This document shows positions 54,563-64,000 of a stretch of DNA of 64,000 nucleotides, one piece after another. The notes below the pieces were generated by a model, which worked only from the letters and a program-made list of their open reading frames with translations, did no database searches and was not told where the DNA came from. The translations under genes and the position numbers were made by a program. Position 1 is the first letter of the stretch; every line of letters starts with the position of its first letter. This stretch comes from Corbicula japonica. Taxonomy: Eukaryota > Mollusca > Bivalvia > Venerida > Cyrenidae. The stretch covers positions 434,001 through 498,000 of the forward strand of contig JAZAYU010000001.1 in the NCBI GenBank assembly GCA_038501625.1, given 5' to 3'.

Positions 54563-54579
54563 ACACATCTGAAATATTC

Positions 54580-55120
54580 TATATTTGAAAAATAGAAAAA
54601 AATAATTCTCAAAGGAATTTGTATTGCCGATAACCACAGAGATTCATGGGATCCAGTAAAACACTGTGTAAAGAACGTTAAAATAATTCATTTAACAAAT
54701 TGTCAATCTATTGATATTGTTTGTGCCTTTTCTGTTTGATTCGATACAAATTTATTGGTAAAAGGTCGCGGTTTTTACAGAGCTACGTCTGTTATTTTGA
54801 AGATCTGTTTTTATTTCTATTAGTAAAACAGTTTCCTCGTACCCCATGATTAATATAAATGACAAGATACACGGCAATATAGAAGAAGTCTTTATTCATA
54901 AGATATACATAAGATTAATGACATTTTGAAATAGATCATTTATGACCCCTGATCAAAACGGATACTTCTCCATTTATATCCTTCAGATTCTGCCAATGGC
55001 GGAAAGTTTTATATTCCCGAAAGAGTGATTTATAGCATTTTTGAATTTGAATTTTTACAATATATGCTTTCAATATCTTTTATATTTCCCATTTCATCGT
55101 TTTCTATTCTAATAATCAAA
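54580..55120. other. AT-rich intergenic
   Basis: Nothing recognised. Confidence 0.3.
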
Positions 55121-55125
55121 AAACG

Positions 55126-55155
55126 TGAAATATGCTTATCAAGAATCACTGTCAT
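55126..55155 (-). mobile_element. possible Penelope-like terminus
   Basis: GTGAAATATGCTTATCAAGA then ATCACTG resembles the family's end (GTGAAATATGCATATCAGGA). Only ~28 bp. Confidence 0.35.
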
Positions 55156-55159
55156 GTAA

Positions 55160-55690
55160 CAGCTGCCCTGTACCAAATAGTGGGTACCCTGTGGCAGTCC
55201 GCAAGATGGCGACCAGTTAAGCGACGAAAATGTATGTGCTATTTTGTTTCTAATTTATATACACATTGTAAGGTATAGACTTGTATACTTGGTTCATATC
55301 ATGAAAAGGATTGTTGATTGATTAAATGAAGTCCTGTTTTGTTGCCGGTATGTCTGTTTGACCCTGTAATTGATAAAAATAAATGACCTTATTGGCTATT
55401 TCAAAACTGAAGCGAGAACGACGACTGATTTCGGCTTTTTATTCTATGACAACTTAGCTGTTCTCGTAATATGTGATATCCCTTTGAAGCGCCTCTAATT
55501 GCCTATCTTGTGGTATAACTATTAAACTGAACAATTATTTTGTTTTTTAGAAAATGCGATTCAAACAAATTGTTGTTGGTACCCTGCACCGCCGCAGGGA
55601 TTATAAGAGGGTACCTTGTATGGTCGTTGGATTAGTGTCGAAAAAGGTACCCTGTATGGTCTACTTTTCCATAAAACAGCTACCCTGTAG
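55160..55690 (+). repeat. scattered GGTACCCTG motifs
   Basis: GTACC(C/T)TG or TACCCTG occurs at about 55165 (CCTGTACC), 55182, 55577, 55606, 55645 and 55681, twice within GGTACC(C/T)TGTATGGTC. Irregular spacing. A CCGCAAGATGGCGACC box lies at 55199. Confidence 0.5.
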
Positions 55691-57411
55691 AACTCATTTC
55701 TTCTTCATTTTATGACCAATTTGTATGTGGCATATTATATATCTATAAATGTTATCTTTACCACTGGCCGTTGCTATATGCAGCCGGCAACACTGAAGTT
55801 GTGTTTTTGCTCATTGTGCCATGTTATCGTTACAAATATAATCTCAAGTTCTCTCTTCCTCTCATACATATTATTACACTATTATAGGCCGTTGATTCAG
55901 GTGTTCAACGAAAACCTTTATCATAATCTTGATTCGGCGGGCGGGCTGGTGTCCACTCAATAACTTGAGTTTGCTTTGGCCTACCCCAAACTTTCTGTGT
56001 GGGTATTTTTTTTTTGAAGACTACTCGGGACTGCTACCCAGATGTGATCAAGGTGAATGACTACTGGTGGGCGGTATTACCGGTATATTGCGATTCGAGT
56101 CCTTGGCGATACGCTGTATCGATAAGGTCTCCTAATACATTTACCAGTATGATCGGGAAAATTCGAAAAAGTCCATAAATTGTAGCCAAATTATTAAACT
56201 TGTTGAACGTTATTTAATAATATCCGTAAATTGATATGTTTTCTTGCTTTACATACGTTTAATTGTCGATACTTATAACAGCGAATGTACCAGATCCCGG
56301 AATAGTGCGGCAATACCGGCAATAACTTTCTTCCAAATTTACTATTGCATCGCAACTGGGAGACACGCCGGGCGAATCGTAAAGATCCAGAAGGAAAAGC
56401 TCCAGTTTGGAAGCATTTTGATCCTACAATGTCCAAATCCTCTCAGACTTTTTTAGAATATAGGAAAATGTAGCTGGTTGTAAAATTTCGGTCAAGTGGT
56501 CGGGAGGAACTACACATTTAACAACTCATTTGCGAAGACTAATCCAATGTTGTTGTCTGCAAATAAAAAGGTTGAATGTTGACCCTCTGTGCAGAAAACT
56601 GTTTCTCTTGGACGTAAGTGAAAATTTCAGCAATCTTTGGGTCATGCTAGGGATTTGTATCTCGGCGTAAAGCGTACCACAATATATAGCGGTACGGGCC
56701 TGCCGTATCACGATACGTACCGCGGTATATTTTGCGATCTTACACATGCATTCGAAGTTAACCATCGGTTAATGAAACGTAATTAACTAGTGTGAGTATT
56801 GTAGAACAGTTGTCAAAGTTATCTTCGAAACAAATTGGGGCTTTAATGACTAGATTTAAATAGCCTAAACATAGCATGACCCAAAGGTTGCTGAACTTTC
56901 CGCTTACGTTCAAGAGAAACAGTTCTCCAGGAGACCCTATCGAGACAGCGTATCGCCAAGGACTCGAACCGCAATATACCGGTTATACCGCCCACCAGTA
57001 GTCATTCACCTTGATCACATCTGGGTAGCAGTCCCGAGTAGTCTTCAAAAAAACTACCGACACAAAAGTTTGGCGTAGGCCAAAGCGAACTCAAGTTATT
57101 GAGTGGACATCCGCCCGCCCGCCGAATCAAGATTATGATAAAAGGTTTTCGTTGAAAACCTGTTTCAACGGCCTATGATACTGTAATAATAGAGAGAAAG
57201 AGAGAACTTGAGTTTAAAAAGGATTATATTTGTAACAATAACATGGCACAATGAACAAAAACACAACTTCAGTGTTGCCGGCTGCATATATGAACGGTGA
57301 GTGGTAAAGATAACATTTATAGATATACAATATGCCACATACAAATTGGTCATACAAAGATGAAGAAATGAGTTCTACAGGGAAGCTGTGTTTATGGAAA
57401 AGTATACCATA
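55648..57411. mobile_element. 1.76-kb inverted-repeat element next to segdup copy 2
   Basis: Left arm 55648-56138 (plus 56590-56654) is mirrored by 56868-57411. Matching pairs include ATGACCAATTTGTATGTGGC / its complement near 57345, GCAGCCGGCAACACTGAAGT / near 57275, ACTCAATAACTTGAGTT / near 57093, and TACTGGTGGGCGGTAT / near 56995. The left arm is split by a 450-bp insertion (56139-56590). Loop 56655-56867 has its own palindrome (GGTACGGGCCTGCCGTATCA). Mirror-image frames (MTNLYVAYYISINVIF) arise in both arms; function unknown, probably none. Confidence 0.8.
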
Positions 57412-58076
57412 CCAATCGAATAACAATAAATTATGGATTACAAAACACTACATATTCAATTTAAAGGGAGGTAATTGGAAATGGTTGGAATTTCTAGCGT
57501 TGTTTATCGAGGACCATTTGTGTTACTGATGAATATTTTGTGATTTTATTTATCCACAAGAGGTAGAGAAAGTGATTTAATTCAAATAAATGTGAATATT
57601 TCAAAGAATCGCTGACATTTTACTGAAATCCTTCTTATAACAAAGGGAAAGATAACTAAGTTGTGGCTGCAGATTTTCAAGAATACTTTATCCCTTTGCA
57701 ATGAAAACAGAAAAGCAAATTTGCACAGATATAGAATTTCGAGTTTTCGTTTTCAAATTTTACAAAATTTAAAATAGGAAAGTGGATACTTTTTATTTCT
57801 GTTGAGTTTATTTTAACAAATTACATATTATATATTCGCTCAACTTTTTTTTAATAAGCAATTCTTTCAAAAATCAATAGGTATTTTTGGAATAAAAAAG
57901 GACCATAAATGATATGACGCATAACCGCTTACTGCGTGGGATTATCTATGATATCTTGACGTGCACATTCACAATCATTTAAAAACAAAGTGATATTGAC
58001 ACGAAATACTTAAGATAAATTGATTGGTTATCTGATACGTGTCATAAAAATACAGGAAATACTAGCTATAAAATAG

Positions 58077-58086
58077 CTTCAGTCTG
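58077..58086 (+). promoter_or_regulatory. TATA box of candidate promoter (copy 2)
   Basis: TATAAAATAG, same context as 15027-15036. The ATG 80 bp downstream in copy 1 is deleted here. Confidence 0.35.
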
Positions 58087-58307
58087 CTCCGAACAGCATT
58101 TAGTTTATGGTTTATTACATCGCTATTTTTTCCTTGTCTGCTATTTGTTGCTAGAAGAACAATTGAAAAGTGGCCCTTATAAAATTTTGAGTAGTATACA
58201 AGTCATGAGCGTTAATGGGAATAAAAGTTACTGCCTACACCTTCTAGTTCAATGTTTCGGTGCAACTAAATATCTACATCAGTAAACGTTATAAATTGTA
58301 AACAATT

Positions 58308-58538
58308 TTGAAAGGCCATGCGGAACCTATTGAGAAAGAAGAGAAACTTCATTTACACTCCACCACAATTAATTTAGACAACGGTTGTGTATTGCGAACA
58401 CTTCTTATATACACTCACCCAAAGTTCTCATTGGTTATCAATTGTATGTTTGCAATGTATGCTAGTTTTATTTCTTCCCTACGTCAAGAAAGGTTGGGAA
58501 AAGAACTTTTTTGTCTTGGAATCAATTATTATATGTAA
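58308..58538 (+). CDS. 76-codon frame, counterpart broken in copy 1
   Basis: Reads MKGHAEPIEKEEKLHLHST through NLDNGCVLRTLLIYTHPKF to LGKELFCLGINYYM. In copy 1 the same bases (15290-15520) have changes that break the frame near 15410. Could be the second exon of the short gene beginning at the TATA box. No domain recognised. Confidence 0.25.
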   Translation: MKGHAEPIEKEEKLHLHSTTINLDNGCVLRTLLIYTHPKFSLVINCMFAMYASFISSLRQERLGKELFCLGINYYM

Positions 58539-58728
58539 ATGTATTTAATATTTATTGATTGTGTTCTAAAATGAATCCTATACCATTGGCTTACACCGCA
58601 TGGTCAAAGTTAGAAGAGTATTTAATTGAAAGGAATGTTATTAAGGATACTTGGAAGGTGATTTATTTAAATTAAAATGTTGCTAATTAATAATTTTTAT
58701 GTTTTTCCTTCTAACGAGGGGTACCTTT

Positions 58729-59402
58729 CTACAGTTGATCATTATGCTTACCTGTTTGGTTGCACGACGGTGGCAGGGGTTTAAGAGTTTATGAAGGTTT
58801 TGGGGTAAATCTTTTCTTAAAAGAACCTAGAAGCTCGATTTGTTTCTTTTATCCCTGTCATCGTGAATATAAATAACAATTTATTTTCATTTTCAAGTCC
58901 TTTTACATGCCTGACAATCATGGCGACCTCAACATCAAATACCTCTTTTGTGTGGTCTGTTCTTGCTGATTTTACTCCAGGAGCTCTTGTCTCGGTAAGA
59001 TCATTGAGTGCCCGCTCTTTGGCTTTGCAATGCTATTAGCTTCTTATGTTTTATGTGTTTGTGTGCTTTTGCATGCAACATTTTTGAGCCGATAGGTGTG
59101 TTGGAGTTGTTTCACCAAGACAACTTGTACTTGTTTTGTGATATGAGAACCTGTTGGGGCAAGTGTGAGGTTGGTGCACCCTAGAACCTGGTTTAAACCC
59201 CCCAGTGGCAATTTGATTTGCCACTGACCTTTCCAAGGCGGTAACACCTCGGGTTCTCATTTTTGTTAATTGTTAGTGGTGTCTTTTTTTGAAACTGATC
59301 ATTTTATTAAACATGCTCTCTCCCTCTCTCTTCTTCTTGACTGTGTGGGAAGGCTGTTTTTTCTTAATGTGGCGATTCCTGATATGCATATTTCACCTTT
59401 TT
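58729..59402 (+). mobile_element. Penelope-like copy, full tail (in segdup copy 2)
   Basis: Same 5' truncation point as 15704-16112 (CTACAGTTGATCATTATG), same extra ~90-bp insert, but the complete CT-subtype tail to GGCGATTCCTGATATGCATA. The 67-69 codon minus frames are tail translations. Confidence 0.9.
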
Positions 59403-59860
59403 TAAAACAAAACAAGCAATTTAGAGCATTTTTTCAGTTGCTTGATCTTTAATTGCATGAAATGCATTTTAGCAAAATTTAGGATAACTAGAACTTTGGG
59501 TGAGTGCATGTTGACAAGAACGTACTTGTATTAAATAGTGGGTAAAGCCTTTCTGTATTTGTCTTCAAACTAAACAACGATACCTACATTTACTTACAGT
59601 TTATTCGTCTGCCGGACGATGCATCTAAATAACAAACTCTTGGTCTTGTCTGTTATGTTATACCTTTACAGCGTTTAGCTTATGATACCAAGCACTAATG
59701 AATTAAACACTTATATCAATAATATTGACTTTCATACACTTATTTATTCTATTTAACGAATCCTTATTTAACAATTATTTCAACTGAAAAGTATTTTAAA
59801 ACTGAAAAAACGTCTAGATCTTACAAAAAGACTGCTAAACATCTGGCATAAATACAAGAC
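59403..59860. other. unique part of segdup copy 2
   Basis: Lost from copy 1. No gene supported (70-codon minus frame at 59780-59992 overlaps an M1 fragment). Confidence 0.4.
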
Positions 59861-59865
59861 ACCCA

Positions 59866-60005
59866 AGTCATAAGATTGTAAAACTGAGAAAGGAGACCTG
59901 TCTGAAAACTCAAGCATCTGACTTAATGTTATGGACTCTAATCTCCATTTCACCCAATCAGATTCTTGAGATTTGCGACCGGTCTTGTGCATTACAAAAC
60001 TAAGT
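59866..60005. mobile_element. diverged member of MITE family M1
   Basis: CACCCAAGTCATAAGATTGT then AAAACTGAGA at the left, CACCCAATCAGATTCTTGA and GCATTACAAAACTAAGTGTG at the right. Confidence 0.55.
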
Positions 60006-60111
60006 GTGAAAGAGTGTTACAACTGTTATCACTGACAAAAAGAAAAAACTACAAATGTTTGCAATCACTTCACACTCGACTATTTTTGTAGATTTCTAGA
60101 TTTCTTGATTT

Positions 60112-60245
60112 TCGTTAACTGTTTGCGGTGTCTTATTTGAATTTGGCATACTTATAACTCTTTTCCTCTCTTCTTTTTCGCTGCGTGGGGAGGCTGTGTT
60201 TTGTGAGTGTGGTGATTCCCGATATGCATATTTCACTTTTTTGAA
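60112..60245 (+). mobile_element. short Penelope-like tail (CGCTGCG subtype)
   Basis: Begins CGTTAACTGTTTGCGGTGTC and ends GTGATTCCCGATATGCATAT. In copy 1 only the part after ATTTGAATTTGGCAT remains, fused to the other tail. Confidence 0.85.
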
Positions 60246-60982
60246 CATAAAAATGTTATTTCGCTTACACATAACAATTCAAAATTCTCGCGTTGACTTC
60301 CTGGTCGTAAGGGGGATGTTTAGTAAAGGCTTTAAAAAAATGTATGATATGATTTTCACTTTGATTCTTTATATCGAGAATCCGTTAATACGAACATAGG
60401 TATTATGACAAAGTTCATATAAACGAAGTCGTTCTTTGATCATATTTTCATGCGTTAAGATGAAATGCTGTTAGAATGTTTACATATTGAATTGCCATTA
60501 ATTCTGGGCTAGCCTGCATGGGGTTTAACTTGGTTTTACACTAAAGCCCATAAACAAGCTCTATCAAGCGGAGACTGCAGCAATTTCCTTTAATATTATT
60601 TTAGTTTCTGCCCATTCAAACCTCCCTATCCACGAGCTTTGTATTAACTTTTCAGATTGAGTCCACAACTTTTACATCAATATGATTGGTTTGTATATAA
60701 TATAACAAACAAAGGCATGAGATAACATTTTCATATTTTTATAGTTTCACATTGCACCAAGCACTTCATATCAAGGTTACTGCAGAAGCAACAAGAGTTG
60801 AGCCATAATCGGCGTATTCAGAATAATTATGATGAAAACTATTGTATTTTTATGTTTAATTACAAATACATGATCAACTTACAAAATCTGACAATAACAG
60901 AAGCAACTGCAAAGCCTGAAGGAGCAAAGAAGGTAAATGAATGTATATGGTGCCCGGTCGTTTTATATTTTGGGAACTCCTC

Positions 60983-61013
60983 CCCCATTCCCCCCCCCCC
61001 CCCCACCATCCCC
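60983..61013 (+). repeat. C-run tract
   Basis: Run of Cs broken by ACCAT; longer than its counterpart at 16845-16875. Confidence 0.7.
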
Positions 61014-61799
61014 CATCCCCACACACACTTTTTCAATTTTCCATATCCTTGCCTTAGAAGATAAGATTGAAAACAAATAATATTAAAGAAAAGAGCATTT
61101 GTTCTTGCATATGTGAAAATTTTGTTAACATTTCTTGCTTTGTTAAAAAGTGTCTTAAAGGGGGTACGTCGCAGGAAAATGTGTCTTCACAATATTTATC
61201 GACTGTTTTGTTGGTTTTGTTTTGGAAAATGCATTAATCAATTTTTTCTCATTTACTGATTGGAGACTTTGTTACAAGTTTTACAACATTTTGACTTTTT
61301 TTAGGGCAAAATGCATAATAACTTATGACCACACCTTGTAAAGGAAACAACAAAAACTGCTTTATTTCGGTGAGTTTCTTATGGCTCATTTAGTTCTCAA
61401 ATAAGTATTCGACTTCAATGTTATATCGCAATTCACGAGAAACAATGCTTTAATAATAAGGGCACTAAAGATACTAAAACAATTAAAATATTTAATCTTT
61501 ATGAAATTTACAATTTATTTTCGTTTAACGGTAATCAAATCTGAACTGTATTTTCGTTCTTGTTCATTGGATTCAGCTGAAACCTTTAGAGAATATTATC
61601 AAGAAATGACAGATATCAAATGTTGAATGTAGATCTACTTTCTAGAATCGTTTTTTACAAATATAATGATTGATAACAATGCTATATGAGCGTGGCAGGA
61701 ATAGGTTTTACAGGCTTAAACATGGCTGGAAATCTGCGGTGACCGACACGTAAATGTTGTGTGTTTCAAATGTCCAAAGGCAACTTTAATTACGACATT

Positions 61800-62810
61800 A
61801 CATTTATCGTCCCACCTGGGTTAATTTTGACAGTTTTGTTTATTATAAATGTCTGTTATGTCCGGTGTAGTGTTTTTATTATGCCATTTTCGTTCTGTCA
61901 AATCCTTGCCAGTGAAATAACTTGATGATGTTTTAGATATCCTCACCAAATTTGGCATGTAGTTAGCTTGTGTTAAGACCTTGCACGAGATGGTATTTGG
62001 CGTCACTGGGAACAAGATCAAAATCTCTTATTAAAATGTTACTGTCTCTAGCTGGAAGCGAAACCGCATCGTCACGGCGACAGCGCCTAGTCCTGCAATT
62101 CCTGCGACGCAACCAACTGAGCTAGTTAACCGGGAAAACCCCAAAACAGGTTGATCGGATAGCCATGATATACGTAACAATCACAGCATGACATCGGTAA
62201 ATAGAAAAAAAAATAAAAAATGGAAACTCCTTTTATGAACAATAATTTGAGAATGGTGTTAGATGTTCTTACCTTAACTTAAATCTGTGTTGAGAATAAG
62301 GTTTGGGTTATAGTTGATATTACTGCGGTCAAGGTCATGGTTACTTAAAACAGAAATTTATATTCGTGACAATAATGTGACACTGGTTTGAGCTATCATC
62401 ACCTATCGTGATATGTCTGGTCGCCATTTCAGCCAATCAGATGCTTGAGATTTGAGAATTGTTTCCATGCTCAGTTTATAACCTTGGGCACAGGTCACTG
62501 TAACCAAAACCGGAAATTTCTTGTCCAGACAATAACTTGAGACTTGTTTAAGCTATTCTTACTTGGTAATTGTATTTTAGGTCGCTGAAATTAAAATACG
62601 CGTTACTAACAAGTAGAAAGTGTACATCTAAACAATAAATTGAGACTTGTTGAGCTATTATCACCACATATTGTGGATAGGTAATCTGTGCTTTGGCATT
62701 GCACGAGCTTGTATTTGGGGTCACCGGGGTCAAGGTTACCGTCAACAAAACTTGAAATTCTTTGTTTAGACAATTACTTGAAACTTGTTTAAAATCTATC
62801 CACATTAAGC
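61800..62810. repeat. degenerate tandem array, copy 2
   Basis: Counterpart of 21300-22310 with few differences, including a 4-bp insertion (CTAG) near 62120 and an M1 fragment at 62405-62488. Confidence 0.65.
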
Positions 62811-64000
62811 CTATTGTGTTCCTTTTACGATGTGTAGAAGAACGTTATAGTAGGCACTATAACCCTAAAAATCTACCAAAGGCTCACAAGTCTAATATCA
62901 CGTGTACTTATACCAGAGCCAATTATTATTTCAGAAATATGTGATATCTTTGTATATCAATAACACCGGAAAGAAGCATAGACCTGCACAGAGAAAATGG
63001 TTTAGTAAAAGGCTGGAAATTTATTAAAAAATAGAATTCATATAAAACCCCAACAAATGCTGTTTATTTAAGTGCTGAAGAATTACATTCGTAATCTACC
63101 TATACATCTTAAAACAACACATGTTATGTTACAATCTTTGTATAAAACTAATGAAATGACTATGATAGAAATCTCTAGACTCAAACCGACCTTGCTTGAT
63201 TGAGAAAACACAGTCAGCTCTGTCAGAGATTATATCAGGAAACGTTTTTTTTTAATTATTAGTCTTAAGAAGCTGAGAAAACCACCGTGACGGTGCGGGT
63301 TAGCTCCCAGCTAGAGGAACTATCATTCTTAATGAACTAAAATTGACATCTCGATATTTTCTAGAAGATGTATTTTTATTTATACAAACCATTTGTATGT
63401 CAGTCACTGATAAATCAGAACTAAACCTTTTTCGGCCTACCAGTTATCAGTTCAGTTACCTCTCTTGATGGTAACATGCTAATTTCAAACCATGCAGAAT
63501 GTTCATCATTGTGGATGACTGCATACAGACATACTTGAACTTATTTGGCTTGTGGTCGTGGGGGTGGGGGGGAGGAGGATACGGATAATTTGTACTGAGG
63601 TTGTATAGGCCCTGTCACCGTGTTTGTATGGCTGTGGGGTTATGTAAACATAAATTTCCGCGGAATATTCCACTGAATCTATTTTAAAGTTAATTTTATA
63701 AAATTACGCATGCGCAAATCCCAAGAGATTTCGCTAACGAGATCTTGAACGTTGCCAAGTGGAGGAAACATTCGTGGCGTTCTGGTAAAGATAAAAATAC
63801 TACTGACGTGACTTTTAGAGACATAATGACATATCGAGAGGGCATAGAAACATCTGTTTAATATTGAAGTTAATTTGCTGAATAAATGTAAACGTTTCCG
63901 TGTGTGTGGTTAGCTATCATCACAGTTTAATAATAAATGTTGGCATTTGTTTCATGATATGATCGATACAAACATACTAGTAATAACACATTTACTCTGT

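Larger units (their letters stand above)
45912..54570. mobile_element. giant foldback element with 9-bp target duplication
   Basis: Ends AGATGTGTGAAGTTAGCGGC and its complement are exact inverted repeats, and GAAATATTC flanks both ends (45903-45911, 54571-54579). Left arm 45912-47575: short GC-rich repeats (45921-46050), a ~280-bp spacer, then 8 units of ~155 bp. Right arm ~52735-54570: the mirror image with 10 units, spacer and short repeats. Core 52157-52735 has a 350-bp tandem duplication and no transposase. A Gypsy element (47576-52151) is nested at the left arm/core border. Without it the element is about 4.1 kb. Nine-bp duplications are known for Mutator-like and foldback elements; that assignment is inference. 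Confidence 0.9.
57412..64000 (+). repeat. segmental duplication, copy 2 (continues beyond window)
   Basis: Direct counterpart of 14366-23520; see that entry. It keeps the complete Penelope-like tail at 58729-59402 plus a 0.7-kb stretch and a second tail (60112-60245) which copy 1 lost. It lacks the 17653-21290 block. Confidence 0.92.

Noticed and set aside
45912..54570. CRISPR-like array because of regularly spaced repeats
   Set aside because: Units are ~155 bp with homologous 'spacers', arranged as inverted arms in a eukaryotic genome.
55712..57426. homologous small proteins on both strands (MTNLYVAY...)
   Set aside because: The frames are mirror images in the two arms of an inverted repeat, with no sign of coding constraint.

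Overview
The window is repeat-dense eukaryotic DNA: AT-rich, intron-style GT/AG signals, no operons, no bacterial signals. The sole solid protein gene is a tandem B-box/coiled-coil (TRIM-like) protein, and the mobile elements (Gypsy LTR element, Penelope-like reverse transcriptases, mariner, tRNA-derived SINE, many TIR/foldback elements, GGC/GTC runs next to degenerate tandem repeats) resemble those familiar from mollusc genomes. A marine bivalve is the best guess; that is inference, and no species is claimed.

Layout. 0-3 kb: a dispersed repeat, a 31-bp minisatellite, a decayed reverse-transcriptase fragment and the TRIM-like ORF (minus). 3.6-5.7 kb: a SINE, a ~170-bp three-unit repeat and a 125-bp palindromic MITE. 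6.9-9.3 kb: a set of phase-compatible candidate exons (minus) with a 378-bp TIR element in an intron. 10.7-14.8 kb: G-runs, foldback repeats and two mariner-type TIR elements, one holding another nested element with an exact 5-bp target duplication. 14.366-23.5 kb: copy 1 of a large direct segmental duplication whose copy 2 is 57.412-64.0 kb (runs off the window). 24-28 kb: two further TIR elements. 28.7-40.2 kb: the best Penelope-like copy and many 5'-truncated relatives, plus a foldback element (33.48-35.64 kb) with minisatellite arms. 40.25-44.32 kb: a mariner broken by nested elements. 45.0-45.8 kb: two candidate exons. 45.912-54.570 kb: a very large foldback element with an exact 9-bp target-site duplication, whose arms are built of 22/30-bp and ~155-bp tandem repeats, with a complete but mutated Gypsy element (47.576-52.151 kb) nested inside. 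55.1-57.4 kb: another large inverted repeat ending exactly at the edge of segmental-duplication copy 2.

There is little host coding sequence. The story is genome architecture: at least thirteen fragments of one reverse-transcribed family share one 3' end; foldback elements appear in at least two unrelated sequence families with the same design (inverted arms made of short tandem repeats); elements are nested two or three deep; and a >9-kb block is present twice. No rRNA, CRISPR array, or confident functional tRNA gene was seen. All names rest on reading motifs and repeats by eye; no database search was possible.
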